Notes: generated by a model not told the origin, from the letters alone. Positions 34,480 through 42,443 are shown, counted from the first letter of the stretch. The stretch is DNA of 44,152 nt from CALJFL01 sp964590005 (GCA_964590005.1 CAZPVJ010000079.1:1-44152); one strand, 5' to 3'. Numbers and translations are program-made.

Positions 34480-35602
34480 AAACGGCCCCGGTATTTATCA
34501 GAAAACAAAGCAAACGTCGGGACTCAGGCTCTGCCAGGGCGTGCACCAGTGCTGCTTCCGTCAATTGCCAGTCTTCACACAAGGTTAGCAGAGTCCCCAA
34601 CACCGGGCCCCCAAACACCTCTGACTGACCGTTGGCGAATACGGCGATATCCGGTTCCATCATCTGCCACGCCAGCTTTGATTCGGGACACAGCATCAGT
34701 GTTTCCCCCGGTCTTGTTAACGCGGCCAGTGTATCTTCGTTTGCCAGGCCAGGCTGGGGTTCGCCACGTGGCTCCGTGACCAATTCGCCGAACCATAGGG
34801 GGGGCTTTCTATCGAAATCCTTCAGTGCATCATGCAATTGCTTGCTCGCGCGCTTGAGGTCTTCAGGACGAATCTCGCCGGCGCGGGTAGCGCGAGAGCT
34901 CCCCGGGTCACTGTAAAACATATCGCCGGAAAGTTGCTCCAACGCGGTGTCTGCCCAGCGCGAAACCATATCGTTGATCTTGGGTGCACGGAAGCCAATA
35001 GAGAAGGTGGTGCACTCGCCCTGGGCGACTCCCCAATGTGCCAGCCCTGGCGGTAGATAGAGGATGTCGCCAGGATTGAGCAGGTAACTCTGTTCTTCCC
35101 TGAAATCTGCCAGGATACCCAGTTCGGAGTCAGGCAGGAGCGTTGAATCGCCATCGCACCACTGGCCCAGGCGCCAGTGGCGCTGGCCTTGTCCCTGCAA
35201 GAGAAATACGTCGTAATTATCAAAGTGAGGGCCGACGCTGCCGCCGTCGACCGCGTAACTTACCATGACGTCATCTACCCGCCACTGAGGTAAAAAATCG
35301 ATCAACTGGCGCAATGCGGCGACCGCAGGCAGATGATGGTCTACAGCCTGAACCAGCAAGGTCCAGGGCGTGCCGCGGTCGAAATCGGTGCTGGCGAAGG
35401 GACCGTGATGTAACTGCCATCGTTGCTCTGCAAATTCGATAATGCGTGACTCGACATCCTCTTCCAAAGCCAGGCCGGCAATTTCATCTGGACTGATGGG
35501 GGGCTTGAAATCAGGAATCGCCGCGGGAATAAGCAGCGGCTTTTGCTGCCAGTGCTCCGCCAGGAAAAGGTCCCGGTTGAGCACCAACTCACTCGTCGCC
35601 AC
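34472..35602 (-). CDS. roxA: 50S ribosomal protein uL16 arginine 3-hydroxylase RoxA
   Basis: JmjC-type Fe(II)/2-oxoglutarate oxygenase (376 aa; YcfD) that hydroxylates an arginine of ribosomal protein L16. The Fe ligands are H126 and D128 (GPHFDNYD) and H189 (GLAHWGVA), at positions almost identical to E. coli RoxA. The N-terminal HWQQKPLLIP and the C-terminal winged-helix dimerisation region are present. It begins five bases after the purB stop on the minus strand and overlaps the next gene, indicating an operon. Confidence 0.93.
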   Translation of the reverse strand: MATSELVLNRDLFLAEHWQQKPLLIPAAIPDFKPPISPDEIAGLALEEDVESRIIEFAEQRWQLHHGPFASTDFDRGTPWTLLVQAVDHHLPAVAALRQLIDFLPQWRVDDVMVSYAVDGGSVGPHFDNYDVFLLQGQGQRHWRLGQWCDGDSTLLPDSELGILADFREEQSYLLNPGDILYLPPGLAHWGVAQGECTTFSIGFRAPKINDMVSRWADTALEQLSGDMFYSDPGSSRATRAGEIRPEDLKRASKQLHDALKDFDRKPPLWFGELVTEPRGEPQPGLANEDTLAALTRPGETLMLCPESKLAWQMMEPDIAVFANGQSEVFGGPVLGTLLTLCEDWQLTEAALVHALAEPESRRLLCFLINTGAVYG

Positions 35603-35606
35603 GGTG

Positions 35607-36980
35607 TTATTTCTCTATGGCTCGGGCCTGCGCAACGGCATTGCCGATATAACTGGCGGGAGTCAGCTCCAGCAGCTCGTCCCTGGCCTGTTGAGGCAGG
35701 TCAAGGTCACTGACGAAGGCCTGTATCAACTCCCTTGTCATCGCCTGGCCGCGGGTAAGCGCTTTGAGTTTCTCGTAGGGCTGCTCAATGCCGTGGCGAC
35801 GCATGACGGTCTGGATCGGCTCCGCCAGTACTTCCCAGCTGTTGTCCAGGTCTTCGCCCAGGCGAGCTCGATTAAGTTCCAGCTTGTCGATACCCTTGAG
35901 GCTCGCTTCGTAGGCAATAAGACTATAACCGAGGCCGACACCCATATTGCGCAACACGGTGCTGTCGGTGAGGTCGCGCTGCCAGCGACTGATAGGCAGT
36001 TTGCTTGCGAGATGGTCGAGGAGGGCATTGGCGAGGCCAAGATTCCCTTCCGAGTTTTCGAAATCAATCGGGTTCACTTTGTGGGGCATGGTCGATGAGC
36101 CAACCTCGCCCTCGACGGTGCGCTGCTTAAAGTATCCCAGTGAAATATAGGCCCAGATATCGCGGTCAAAATCGATCAGTATTGTGTTGAAACGGGCGAT
36201 GCCGTCGAAGAGCTCAGCGATGTAATCGTGTGGTTCTATCTGCGTTGTGTAGGGATTCCAGTCCAGTCCCAGAGAGGTCACAAAGCGCTCGGCATTGGCT
36301 TGCCAGTCCACGTCGGGATAGGCCGACAGGTGCGCATTATAATTGCCTACGGCGCCATTGATTTTGCCCAGGTACTGCATGGCAGAAAGTTGCTCGACTT
36401 GTCGCCGCAACCGGGCCACCACATTGGCAAGCTCTTTACCCATGGTGGTTGGACTGGCGGTCTGTCCGTGAGTACGGGACAGCATTGGTGCGTCTGCGCT
36501 GTCCTTGGCAAGACCAACCAGTGACTGAATAATACGCTCCATCGCCGGCAAAATAACTTTCGCCACTCCGTCTTGCAGCATCAACGCATGCGACAAATTA
36601 TTGATGTCCTCGGAGGTGCAGGCAAAGTGAACAAACTCGCCAATCGCCTCCAACTCTGCGTGGCCCGCAAAGCGCTCCTTGATAAAGTATTCCACAGCCT
36701 TGACGTCGTGGTTGGTCGTACTCTCTATGTCCTTGATACGTCGGGCATCGACCTCGCTGAAGTTGGTCAAAAGATCCTCCAGTACAGCAGTGGAGGAGGG
36801 GGAGAGGGCGGGCACTTCGACGATATCGGGGTGCTGCGCAAGGCACTGCAGCCAGCGAACTTCAACCAACACCCGCCTTTTGATGAGGCCATATTCGCTG
36901 AACACGTCACGCAGTGCCTTCGTTTTGTTTCCGTAGCGCCCGTCAATAGGGGAAACCGCAGATAATGCCGACAGGTCCAT
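35607..36980 (-). CDS. purB: Adenylosuccinate lyase
   Basis: PurB (457 aa) cleaves SAICAR and adenylosuccinate in purine synthesis. The start LSALSAVSPIDGRYG, the TSEDINNLSHAL segment, SRTHGQTASPTTMGKE and the fumarase/aspartase signature GSSTMPHKVNP are all intact, matching E. coli PurB in type and length. It lies between hflD (29 bases upstream) and roxA (five bases downstream) on the minus strand, the usual order in gammaproteobacteria. Confidence 0.96.
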   Translation of the reverse strand: MDLSALSAVSPIDGRYGNKTKALRDVFSEYGLIKRRVLVEVRWLQCLAQHPDIVEVPALSPSSTAVLEDLLTNFSEVDARRIKDIESTTNHDVKAVEYFIKERFAGHAELEAIGEFVHFACTSEDINNLSHALMLQDGVAKVILPAMERIIQSLVGLAKDSADAPMLSRTHGQTASPTTMGKELANVVARLRRQVEQLSAMQYLGKINGAVGNYNAHLSAYPDVDWQANAERFVTSLGLDWNPYTTQIEPHDYIAELFDGIARFNTILIDFDRDIWAYISLGYFKQRTVEGEVGSSTMPHKVNPIDFENSEGNLGLANALLDHLASKLPISRWQRDLTDSTVLRNMGVGLGYSLIAYEASLKGIDKLELNRARLGEDLDNSWEVLAEPIQTVMRRHGIEQPYEKLKALTRGQAMTRELIQAFVSDLDLPQQARDELLELTPASYIGNAVAQARAIEK

Positions 36981-37009
36981 GCTTTACTCCATCGTGAGGG
37001 ACCGTGATT

Positions 37010-37654
37010 TTACACCACGGTTAGACCGCGCGACAGCTGCTGAGATAATCTCAGCAGCTGCTTGCGCTGGAAAAGCAGCTTCCAGCGCCGACCGCCCATT
37101 TGTCGCCAGAGGAAAGCTGAGCGAATGCCGGCCAGTAAAAGCGCCCGGACAATATCCGCATTGCGCTCGTCATTCAGGTGCTGGGCGCTGCCGGTCACTT
37201 TTATCCTGAATTTAAGTTTACTGAGCGTGTCTTGGTAGATACCCGACACACTGTGACATACATCATCGACATGGCCGGCGAAATGCTCAGCGTTAAAGCT
37301 GGCATGCTCCAGGCGAGACCGGACGACAGACATCATATCGCCATTGGCGGCAAACTTTCGCTCAAGGTAAAGGATATTGAACACATAGCGCACAACATCA
37401 CGGTTCTCCTCGCCCTGGCGGGTAGCCAGCATCGCGCTCAGGTTTTGCAGGCCCAACTTCACCCCGGCAATACTGCCAAACACATCTTCTGCTGACTTCG
37501 GCTCGAACTCGAAGAGACTGTGTATAGAGGGCTCGAGAAATTCCAGGGGGTAGGTGCCGCTCTTCGAAACCTGGTCGACCATGCGTGCAGCCTGTGCTAC
37601 ACCAGCCAGTGCGATAGCCTGTTGCTGCAGACTGTTCAATGGCCGCTGGCTCAT
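37010..37654 (-). CDS. hflD: HflD family lysogenization regulator homolog
   Basis: HflD (214 aa), a peripheral membrane helical protein that in E. coli limits phage lambda lysogeny by acting on CII; its general function is unknown. Typical parts are QQAIALAGVAQAARMVDQ at the N-terminus, GLQNLSAML, RYVFNILYLERK and AGIRSAFLWRQMGG near the C-terminus. The ATG overlaps the mnmA stop by four bases (ATGA), implying coupled translation. It sits in the conserved mnmA-hflD-purB order. Confidence 0.93.
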   Translation of the reverse strand: MSQRPLNSLQQQAIALAGVAQAARMVDQVSKSGTYPLEFLEPSIHSLFEFEPKSAEDVFGSIAGVKLGLQNLSAMLATRQGEENRDVVRYVFNILYLERKFAANGDMMSVVRSRLEHASFNAEHFAGHVDDVCHSVSGIYQDTLSKLKFRIKVTGSAQHLNDERNADIVRALLLAGIRSAFLWRQMGGRRWKLLFQRKQLLRLSQQLSRGLTVV

Positions 37655-38745
37655 ACGTGAGTCTGCTCGATCACGCCACCACCCAGGCAGCGATCGCCGT
37701 CATAGAACACGACGGATTGTCCTGGGGTTACCGCCCTTTGTGGTTGCTCAAAGACCACCCGATAGCCAGCGCCTTCGGGCGCGAGCTCGCAGGCCTGGTC
37801 GGACTGGCGGTACCGTACCTTGGCGCTGCATCTCAGCGGTGTCGCGGGAGGCTCTCCGGAGACCCAGTACACCTCGCCGGTACTCAATTGTGAGCTAAAA
37901 AGTGCCGGGTTATCGTTGCCCTGGGCTACGTGCAGAACATTGCTTTCCAGGTCCTTACCTACAACATACCAGGGCTGGTCACCGTGATTTGCCAGGCCGC
38001 CAATTCCCAGGCCCTGGCGTTGGCCGATAGTGTGGTACATGAGTCCATGGTGTTGGCCCAGGTGCTCGCCTTCCAGACTGTATATCTCACCAGGTTGGGC
38101 GGGCAGATATTGCTGAAGAAAATCCTTGAAGCGCCGCTCGCCGATAAAGCAGATGCCAGTGGAATCCTTTTTGTCGTGTGTAACCAGTCCCTGGGAATGC
38201 GCCAACTGCCGAACTTCGGGTTTCTCGATATCACCGATGGGGAAGAGGCTCTTCTCCAGCTCGCTGTGGCCCACGGCATGCAGGAAATAGCTCTGGTCCT
38301 TGTTTGGGTCCAGGCCCTTCAATAGCGTGGCTTTACCGCCGACTTCACCCCGGCGCGTGTAATGTCCGGTGGCGATATAATCAGCCCCCAACTGCAACGC
38401 GTAGTCGAGGAACGCTTTAAACTTGATTTCCCTGTTACAGAGGATATCGGGGTTGGGTGTTCTGCCGGCCTTGTACTCGGCGAGGAAGTGCTCAAAGACA
38501 TTGTCCCAGTACTCTGCGGCAAAATTAGCCCCGTGCAGGGCAATGCCTAGCCGGTCGGCAACTGCCTGAGCATCGGCATAATCTTCCTTGGCCGTGCAGT
38601 ATTCAGTGCCGTCGTCTTCGTCCCAGTTCTTCATGAACAGGCCTTCCACGCGGTAGCCCTGCTCCTTCAAAAGAAGGGCAGAGACCGAGGAATCGACACC
38701 GCCGGACATGCCGACGATGACCTTGCTCGCAGAATTCAGGCTCAT
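37651..38745 (-). CDS. mnmA: tRNA 2-thiouridylase MnmA
   Basis: MnmA (364 aa) thiolates U34 of tRNA for Glu, Gln and Lys using sulfur relayed by Tus proteins. The PP-loop GMSGGVDSSVSALLL is near the N-terminus, FMKNWDEDDGTEYC follows, and the catalytic cysteines are in NPDILCNREIKF and STGICFIGERRF. The frame is open to 38853, but MSLNSASKVIVGMSGG at 38745 matches the normal start and the extension overlaps the putative promoter. It is the first gene of the minus-strand operon. Confidence 0.95.
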   Translation of the reverse strand: MSLNSASKVIVGMSGGVDSSVSALLLKEQGYRVEGLFMKNWDEDDGTEYCTAKEDYADAQAVADRLGIALHGANFAAEYWDNVFEHFLAEYKAGRTPNPDILCNREIKFKAFLDYALQLGADYIATGHYTRRGEVGGKATLLKGLDPNKDQSYFLHAVGHSELEKSLFPIGDIEKPEVRQLAHSQGLVTHDKKDSTGICFIGERRFKDFLQQYLPAQPGEIYSLEGEHLGQHHGLMYHTIGQRQGLGIGGLANHGDQPWYVVGKDLESNVLHVAQGNDNPALFSSQLSTGEVYWVSGEPPATPLRCSAKVRYRQSDQACELAPEGAGYRVVFEQPQRAVTPGQSVVFYDGDRCLGGGVIEQTHV

Positions 38746-38824
38746 ACGTGGTAGATCGGATCCAAAGAGATGACACCTTCCACGCTGGTTTTGCTTGCTA
38801 GCAGCGACCACCAGCGAGCTGCGC

Positions 38825-38853
38825 ATTTTAACAGCCCAGTGATAGGGGCACAA
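38825..38853 (-). promoter_or_regulatory. Putative promoter of the mnmA-hflD-purB-roxA operon
   Basis: On the minus strand TTGTGC (38853-38848) and TAAAAT (38830-38825) are 17 bases apart. The -10 matches consensus in 5 of 6 positions; the -35 is weak (3 of 6). The predicted leader is about 70 bases. Confidence 0.4.
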
Positions 38854-38861
38854 AACCTACT

Positions 38862-38907
38862 ATTTTCAAGAATGAGGATAAAAAATAGTTCCTATCTCAT
38901 TGAAAAT
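38862..38907. repeat. AT-rich imperfect inverted repeat
   Basis: ATTTTC and AATGAG (38862-38876) plus ATA pair with TAT, CTCATT and GAAAAT (38893-38907), with bulges of three and one bases on the left arm. It lies between the mnmA promoter and the small peptide gene, at the point where the sequence turns AT-rich. It is not GC-rich enough for a usual terminator. Confidence 0.35.
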
Positions 38908-38994
38908 AAATAATATATTGGGACTATATTAGCAGCGAGCTAGAATCTGCTTTAACCTCTAGCCTGCGCTGGGCTGATTTAAGGCCGGCTCAGA

Positions 38995-39165
38995 TCAAGC
39001 CGCCAGGAGATCAGAAACCAGGTCTGCAACCTTGTAGCGGGGCTCAGCCGCGACCAGCTCGATTTCCAGATCCTCGGAAAGTGGACTCATATCAAGCATG
39101 GGCGACATATAGTCCGCGTCTGAGATTTCTTCCACAATGTACTTGTTGAGATCTACGACGTTCAT
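38995..39165 (-). CDS. Small acidic protein of 56 residues, unknown function
   Basis: Open frame from ATG 39165 to TGA 38995 encoding 56 residues, beginning MNVVDLNKYIVEEISDAD and ending VADLVSDLLAA. An AGGAG ribosome site lies 8-9 bases upstream of the ATG, one of the best in the window. The product has 13 acidic and 3 basic residues, no cysteine and no membrane segment; leucine-rich ends suggest helices. A 7-bp inverted repeat (39178-39199) overlaps the ribosome site. I do not recognise the family. A leader-like precursor peptide, an antitoxin or an adaptor are all possible; nothing adjacent decides. It stands alone between mnmA and the 164-residue membrane protein gene. Confidence 0.6.
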   Translation of the reverse strand: MNVVDLNKYIVEEISDADYMSPMLDMSPLSEDLEIELVAAEPRYKVADLVSDLLAA

Positions 39166-39177
39166 TTCCCTATCTCC

Positions 39178-39199
39178 TGCTGTCTGTTATCTGACAGCA
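39178..39199. promoter_or_regulatory. Inverted repeat at the ribosome site of the 56-residue gene
   Basis: TGCTGTC (39178-39184) and GACAGCA (39193-39199) are a perfect 7-bp inverted repeat with an 8-base spacer, ending at the edge of the AGGAG that serves the ATG at 39165. It could be an operator or a translation-controlling hairpin. Confidence 0.4.
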
Positions 39200-39459
39200 A
39201 TAGCTTGCGCCTAAGCGGGTCGACAAAGGATTGCCAATTACGCCGTTTTCATGGCCGCGGGCGACACGACATCGGCTCCGGGCAGCAGTATCCACAGAAG
39301 CTATTGTGGGGGCAGCAATGCCCTCAGTTATCACCTGTGCAAAGACGCTTCTTACACGGCTGGCACCTCACTGCAATACGACTAGACTGAAGAAAATCTG
39401 AGCGGAAATCGGGAAAGAAGCAATGAGAGAAAGGGCCAGTAGGTAGAGGTGTAAAAGAT

Positions 39460-39954
39460 ATGGATTGGGATGCGGTCGGGGCATTGGCAGAGCTGGGCGG
39501 GGCGGTGGCGGTATTTGCCACATTGATCTACTTGGCAATACAGGTAAAAGAGAACTCGGTGCAAGTCAGGTTGGGCTCCGCTATCGGGCTCAACCATCTG
39601 ATAAACGAAGCCTTTGACCCAATTTATAATAACGATCGAAACATACATATCTGGACCACCGGAATATCCGACCCAAAGGCACTAAACGAACAAGATATTG
39701 CCGTTTTCAGTCTGTTCATGGCCCGACTGGTGAATGTTCTGCTGACCGCCCTGATGCACAACGACTATGAAATTCTCGACACGGAAGTAGCGCGGCGCTA
39801 TCTCGGTTCGTTAAAGTCAATACTCGAGAGCCCTGGTGGCCATTATTGGCTGAATGAACTCGAAGGTGAAAGTCAGCTTTCGGGACAGATGCTCGGATTC
39901 CTTGATAAGGTCATTGATCGCCAAGAGTTCCTGGTCACGAGCTCCCGGCGCTAG
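39460..39954 (+). CDS. Single-helix membrane protein, paralog of the 161-residue protein at 41305
   Basis: Protein of 164 aa with an N-terminal membrane helix (about residues 5-28, GALAELGGAVAVFATLIYLAIQV) and a cytoplasmic helical domain. It shares the opening W(D/E)AVGAL.EL.GAVAV.ATL.YLA.QVK with the protein at 41305-41790, and the later pattern ALxExx....F...LL-helix and the EDx/WLNE region also align loosely along the whole length. This type of short protein is common in marine bacteria without assigned function. GAGG precedes the ATG by about 10 bases. No enzyme motif is seen. Confidence 0.8.
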   Translation: MDWDAVGALAELGGAVAVFATLIYLAIQVKENSVQVRLGSAIGLNHLINEAFDPIYNNDRNIHIWTTGISDPKALNEQDIAVFSLFMARLVNVLLTALMHNDYEILDTEVARRYLGSLKSILESPGGHYWLNELEGESQLSGQMLGFLDKVIDRQEFLVTSSRR

Positions 39955-39975
39955 GGGCACGTGGGTAGTAAGCAT

Positions 39976-40515
39976 TTAGCTATTGCCCACTTCTTTGTCG
40001 GGCCTGTATGGATCTAGTATCTCGGCGTGTCCGGGAATAGGGCAGTCGCTACTGCAGAGACTCACGGAACACTGTCGACAGATATGGTGCTTATCCAATT
40101 CTGATTGAGGCAGCGCCGATAGCACTTTTGCGATCAGTCGACCAAAGGTACCCCGTTCTTCTTTCGAAAGACCGCTAAGTGTCGCTTCCAATACATCATT
40201 GCGCACGTTTAACAATCCGGTGCGTAATCTTTCGCCATTGCGAGTGAGGTGTAACGCGACAGCACGCCCATCTTTTGTTTTTCGCCGCTCGACAAGACCA
40301 TCGTCAACCAGCCGATCTATAAGACGAACTGTTCCCGGGTGTGAAAGCGAAAGCACTTGCCGAAGAATCTCAACCGATATTCCCGGGGTATACCCAAGAA
40401 ATACAACTGCCGATGCAGCTTCACCAGACCGGTTAATATTCTCTTGTAATCCAGCTTCAACCCGATCAGAAAGCGCTCGCGTCAAGGCGCCAAGGAGATT
40501 AGTCGTGCTGTCCAA
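39976..40515 (-). CDS. MarR-family regulator with C-terminal cysteine cluster
   Basis: MarR-type winged-helix protein of 179 aa: recognition helix region ILRQVLSLSHPGTVRLIDRLVDDGLV and wing ERRKTKDGRAVALHLTRNG. After the dimerisation helices a tail with CRQCSVSLCSSDCP (four Cys, spacing 2, 4 and 3) plus nearby His suggests a bound metal or Fe-S cluster or a redox switch; ordinary MarR proteins lack it. The start is TTG at 40515: an in-frame TAG lies a few codons upstream and AGAGG is about 12 bases away. It is convergent with the 39460 gene and upstream of nothing on its strand except that gene's end. The NTF2 gene with a palindromic promoter is its neighbour. Confidence 0.85.
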   Translation of the reverse strand: MDSTTNLLGALTRALSDRVEAGLQENINRSGEAASAVVFLGYTPGISVEILRQVLSLSHPGTVRLIDRLVDDGLVERRKTKDGRAVALHLTRNGERLRTGLLNVRNDVLEATLSGLSKEERGTFGRLIAKVLSALPQSELDKHHICRQCSVSLCSSDCPIPGHAEILDPYRPDKEVGNS

Positions 40516-40645
40516 AGTTGTTACCCACCTCTAGTTGTGCAGTAGGGCTCCCACCTTAACATTCATGACGAGAGGGATCATTTGCTTTGGTCATGCTGGC
40601 TAAGTCGATTAAACATCAATATTCAGAATCTGTGTAGTCGCTGTT

Positions 40646-41035
40646 TTAGGCTACTGCACCTTCTGGTGTAAGTGCCGCTGAATCGAATATCACATGCTCC
40701 TCGATGGCCATGCCATTTTTTAAGCGGAAGCGATCAACGCCCCTATACGTGCGGCTTGATCCATGAATCACCGCAGATGTTTCCCAGGCTATGTAAAGCA
40801 TGTCGCCATTGCCCGCACAGTCTAGAGGTGTAACGGTCATGTTTTCCATTGCGGACAGTGTCTCCGCCATCCACTTCTCGTATTCGACGCCAGACATAAC
40901 CCCCGCGCCCGTAAAGTGGATTTTTGCATCAGGTGCAATTAATTCCGGCACTCGTTCACCGGATGGTGCTGCCCAGAAAGATTGGAAACGCTCGTAGAAA
41001 TCGCTGTGCTCACGGGAAAGGTTTGTGTCAGGCAT
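40646..41035 (-). CDS. SnoaL-like / NTF2-fold protein
   Basis: Protein of about 129 aa with the NTF2/SnoaL fold: N-terminal helix HSDFYERFQSFWAAPSGE, PDAKIHFTGAG strand, then TYRGVDRFRLKNGMAIEEHVIFD. No catalytic dyad can be assigned. Two starts are close: ATG 41041 (GGAG only two bases away) and ATG 41035 (GGAG eight bases away); the spacing favours 41035. A strong promoter with a palindrome in its spacer lies just upstream, and a MarR gene follows on the same strand 130 bases after the stop, so it may be the MarR target. Confidence 0.82.
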   Translation of the reverse strand: MPDTNLSREHSDFYERFQSFWAAPSGERVPELIAPDAKIHFTGAGVMSGVEYEKWMAETLSAMENMTVTPLDCAGNGDMLYIAWETSAVIHGSSRTYRGVDRFRLKNGMAIEEHVIFDSAALTPEGAVA

Positions 41036-41070
41036 TTTCATATCTCCACTGCCAAATCATCGAATTAGGA

Positions 41071-41099
41071 ATAATATATGCGCTATGCATATATATCAA
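41071..41099 (-). promoter_or_regulatory. Promoter with palindromic operator for the NTF2 gene
   Basis: On the minus strand TTGATA (41099-41094) and TATTAT (41076-41071) are exactly 17 bases apart, 4 and 5 matches of 6. The spacer is occupied by ATATATGC-GCTAT-GCATATAT (41074-41094), a perfect 8-bp inverted repeat. A repressor bound there would block RNA polymerase. The neighbouring MarR is the obvious candidate. Confidence 0.55.
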
Positions 41100-41186
41100 G
41101 CACGACATAGAAAGCCTATGCTCTATGCACCCGTTATTGGCGCAGAAACCTTTGGGTTTACGCACAAGCTATCGCTACGCCCATGT

Positions 41187-41268
41187 GCAGACTGCAGACG
41201 CATCTCGTCCCCGGCTTATTGAGCGTGATAATGTCCGCTTTCGCGTAATAGTGGGCATCGGTCTATCC
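41187..41268. repeat. Imperfect palindromic intergenic element, copy 1
   Basis: Right arm GTCCGCTTTCGC at 41233-41244 followed by GTAATAGTGGGCATCGGTC and CTATCC; a degenerate left arm ending GCAGAC at 41199, then CATCTCGTC. The interior between arms is 34 bases, as in copies 2 and 3. It ends 37 bases before the start codon at 41305. The small hairpin CCGCT...AGTGG is kept with a G-T pair. Confidence 0.5.
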
Positions 41269-41304
41269 TTCTGTCTGGTCAAGTTGTCTAAGGAATAAAA
41301 TCTG

Positions 41305-41790
41305 ATGAACTGGGAAGCAGTTGGGGCGCTTGGGGAACTCGTTGGAGCGGTGGCCGTAGTAGCAACGCTGGTATATCTCGCCCGACAGGTTAAGACAAGC
41401 AGTCGCACATCTGCAATCGAGTCCAGGGTATCCAATCAGCGCAGCTATTCAGAATTTCTAGGCCAACTAATTGCTGACCCGAAATTGGACGAGATGTACA
41501 AGCGTGGCCGCAAAGACTTTTCTGCACTGACCGAGGAAGAACGGGCTCGCTTCACTAATCTCGCTTTGCAAACTTACTCTAATATTTCGTCAGCCTATTT
41601 TCAGTACTCCCAGGGAGTTCTAGATGAGGAAGGTTGGCACGAGTACCGAGCCATCCTAAGGTATTGGTCGGGTGCCAAGGGCACCCAGGACTGGTGGGAA
41701 TCAGTGGGTCAGTACTTCTTTTCCCCAACTTTCAGATCCGTTGTGGAATCTGAATCGCGAACAGCAAAATTTCGAGAGGAAAAACGGTAA
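41305..41790 (+). CDS. Single-helix membrane protein with helical cytoplasmic domain
   Basis: Protein of 161 aa with an N-terminal membrane helix (about residues 5-28, GALGELVGAVAVVATLVYLARQV) and a mostly helical cytoplasmic part containing IADPKLDEMYKRGRKDFSALTEEE. It is a paralog of the 164-residue protein at 39460. AAGGA lies about 10 bases before the ATG. The stop overlaps the ATG of the next gene (TAATG), so the two are translated together and probably act together. Function is unknown. Confidence 0.82.
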   Translation: MNWEAVGALGELVGAVAVVATLVYLARQVKTSSRTSAIESRVSNQRSYSEFLGQLIADPKLDEMYKRGRKDFSALTEEERARFTNLALQTYSNISSAYFQYSQGVLDEEGWHEYRAILRYWSGAKGTQDWWESVGQYFFSPTFRSVVESESRTAKFREEKR

Positions 41791-42164
41791 TGGGTGTCGA
41801 TGGACTTTTGGAAGCGTCGTTTGTCGCTTGGGGTAATGTGATCTCGCTGCTTGCACTTCTAATCACCATAATTAGTGGCTATTTGGTAGTCGCTTATATT
41901 GCGGGCGCAAAGATGACACGACCCCAGGTTACGCTAATCAACGTTCTCTATGTGACGATGAGTGCGTTTCTCATTTGGGCATGTCGAGAAATGGCGCTCA
42001 GAGCAGCTATATTCGAGGATACTGCATACGGCATGGCAACAGGTCCGGTCAGTGAACTGTACGCCCGAGGGGACGTTGCTGTTGCTATTATTTCTGCCTT
42101 CAGTTTGGCTCTTCTAGCCAGTTTTAAGTTTATGTGGGATGTTAGGCATCCAAAAGCCGAGTGA
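41790..42164 (+). CDS. Small three-helix membrane protein
   Basis: Protein of 124 aa with three hydrophobic helices, about residues 16-38 (VISLLALLITIISGYLVVAY), 49-66 (LINVLYVTMSAFLIWAC) and 94-112 (VAVAIISAFSLALLASF). The first helix and the following GAKMTRPQ loop resemble the truncated gene at the right edge (GYLLVAYLAGKNLTKAQ). Its ATG shares a base with the stop of the preceding gene, with AGAGGA nine bases upstream. I do not recognise the family. Confidence 0.8.
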   Translation: MGVDGLLEASFVAWGNVISLLALLITIISGYLVVAYIAGAKMTRPQVTLINVLYVTMSAFLIWACREMALRAAIFEDTAYGMATGPVSELYARGDVAVAIISAFSLALLASFKFMWDVRHPKAE

Positions 42165-42173
42165 CCCCCAGGA

Positions 42174-42256
42174 GGTGAAATCGGACCCTCTCCACTCATA
42201 GCTCTGCCCAGGGCCACAATGTCCGCTTTCGCCTGATAGCGGCTGTTCGTATGTGC
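42174..42256. repeat. Imperfect palindromic intergenic element, copy 2
   Basis: Left arm GGTGAAATCGGAC (42174-42186) and right arm GTCCGCTTTCGCC (42221-42233) are inverted with 11 of 13 matches, around a 34-base interior, followed by TGATAGCGGCTGTTCGTATG. It starts ten bases after the stop of the three-helix protein gene. CCGCT...AGCGG forms the inner hairpin at 42223-42242. Confidence 0.6.
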
Positions 42257-42303
42257 CACATTGGTTAATCATTGAGGCGCGCACACGAAACTAGCGGAAT
42301 ATA

Positions 42304-42322
42304 TCCATAATTTATATATGGA
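42304..42322. promoter_or_regulatory. AT-rich inverted repeat ahead of the 447-residue gene
   Basis: TCCATA and TATGGA are a perfect 6-bp inverted repeat with a 7-base AT spacer, directly followed by TTGACT at 42324-42329, a possible -35 without a good -10. It lies 122 bases before the start codon. Confidence 0.25.
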
Positions 42323-42443
42323 ATTGACTCGCATCAATGTAAGGCTATCCACTGGAACCTAGAGTGAAATAGTGAAGTTGTCCCGTTCTCAAACTGTAGA
42401 GGGCGGGGAGTGCGGTTTCAAACACAACGCGGTCTGAGCAGGC

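Noticed and set aside
39201..39224. Possible fourth, degenerate copy of the palindromic element (GCTTGCGCCTAAGCGGGTC)
   Set aside because: Only the tail part fits and no left arm is visible, so the match may be chance.
39205..39390. 61-residue plus-strand open frame upstream of the 164-residue gene
   Set aside because: No ribosome site, no recognisable pattern and highly basic composition; more likely leader DNA.
38995..39954. Toxin-antitoxin pair formed by the 56-residue gene and the 164-residue gene
   Set aside because: They are on opposite strands and divergent with a gap of nearly 300 bases, and neither resembles a known toxin or antitoxin.
39955..39990. Bidirectional terminator between the 164-residue gene and the MarR gene
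   Set aside because: GTGGG and CCCAC flank a 20-base loop, with no stable continuous stem or T run.
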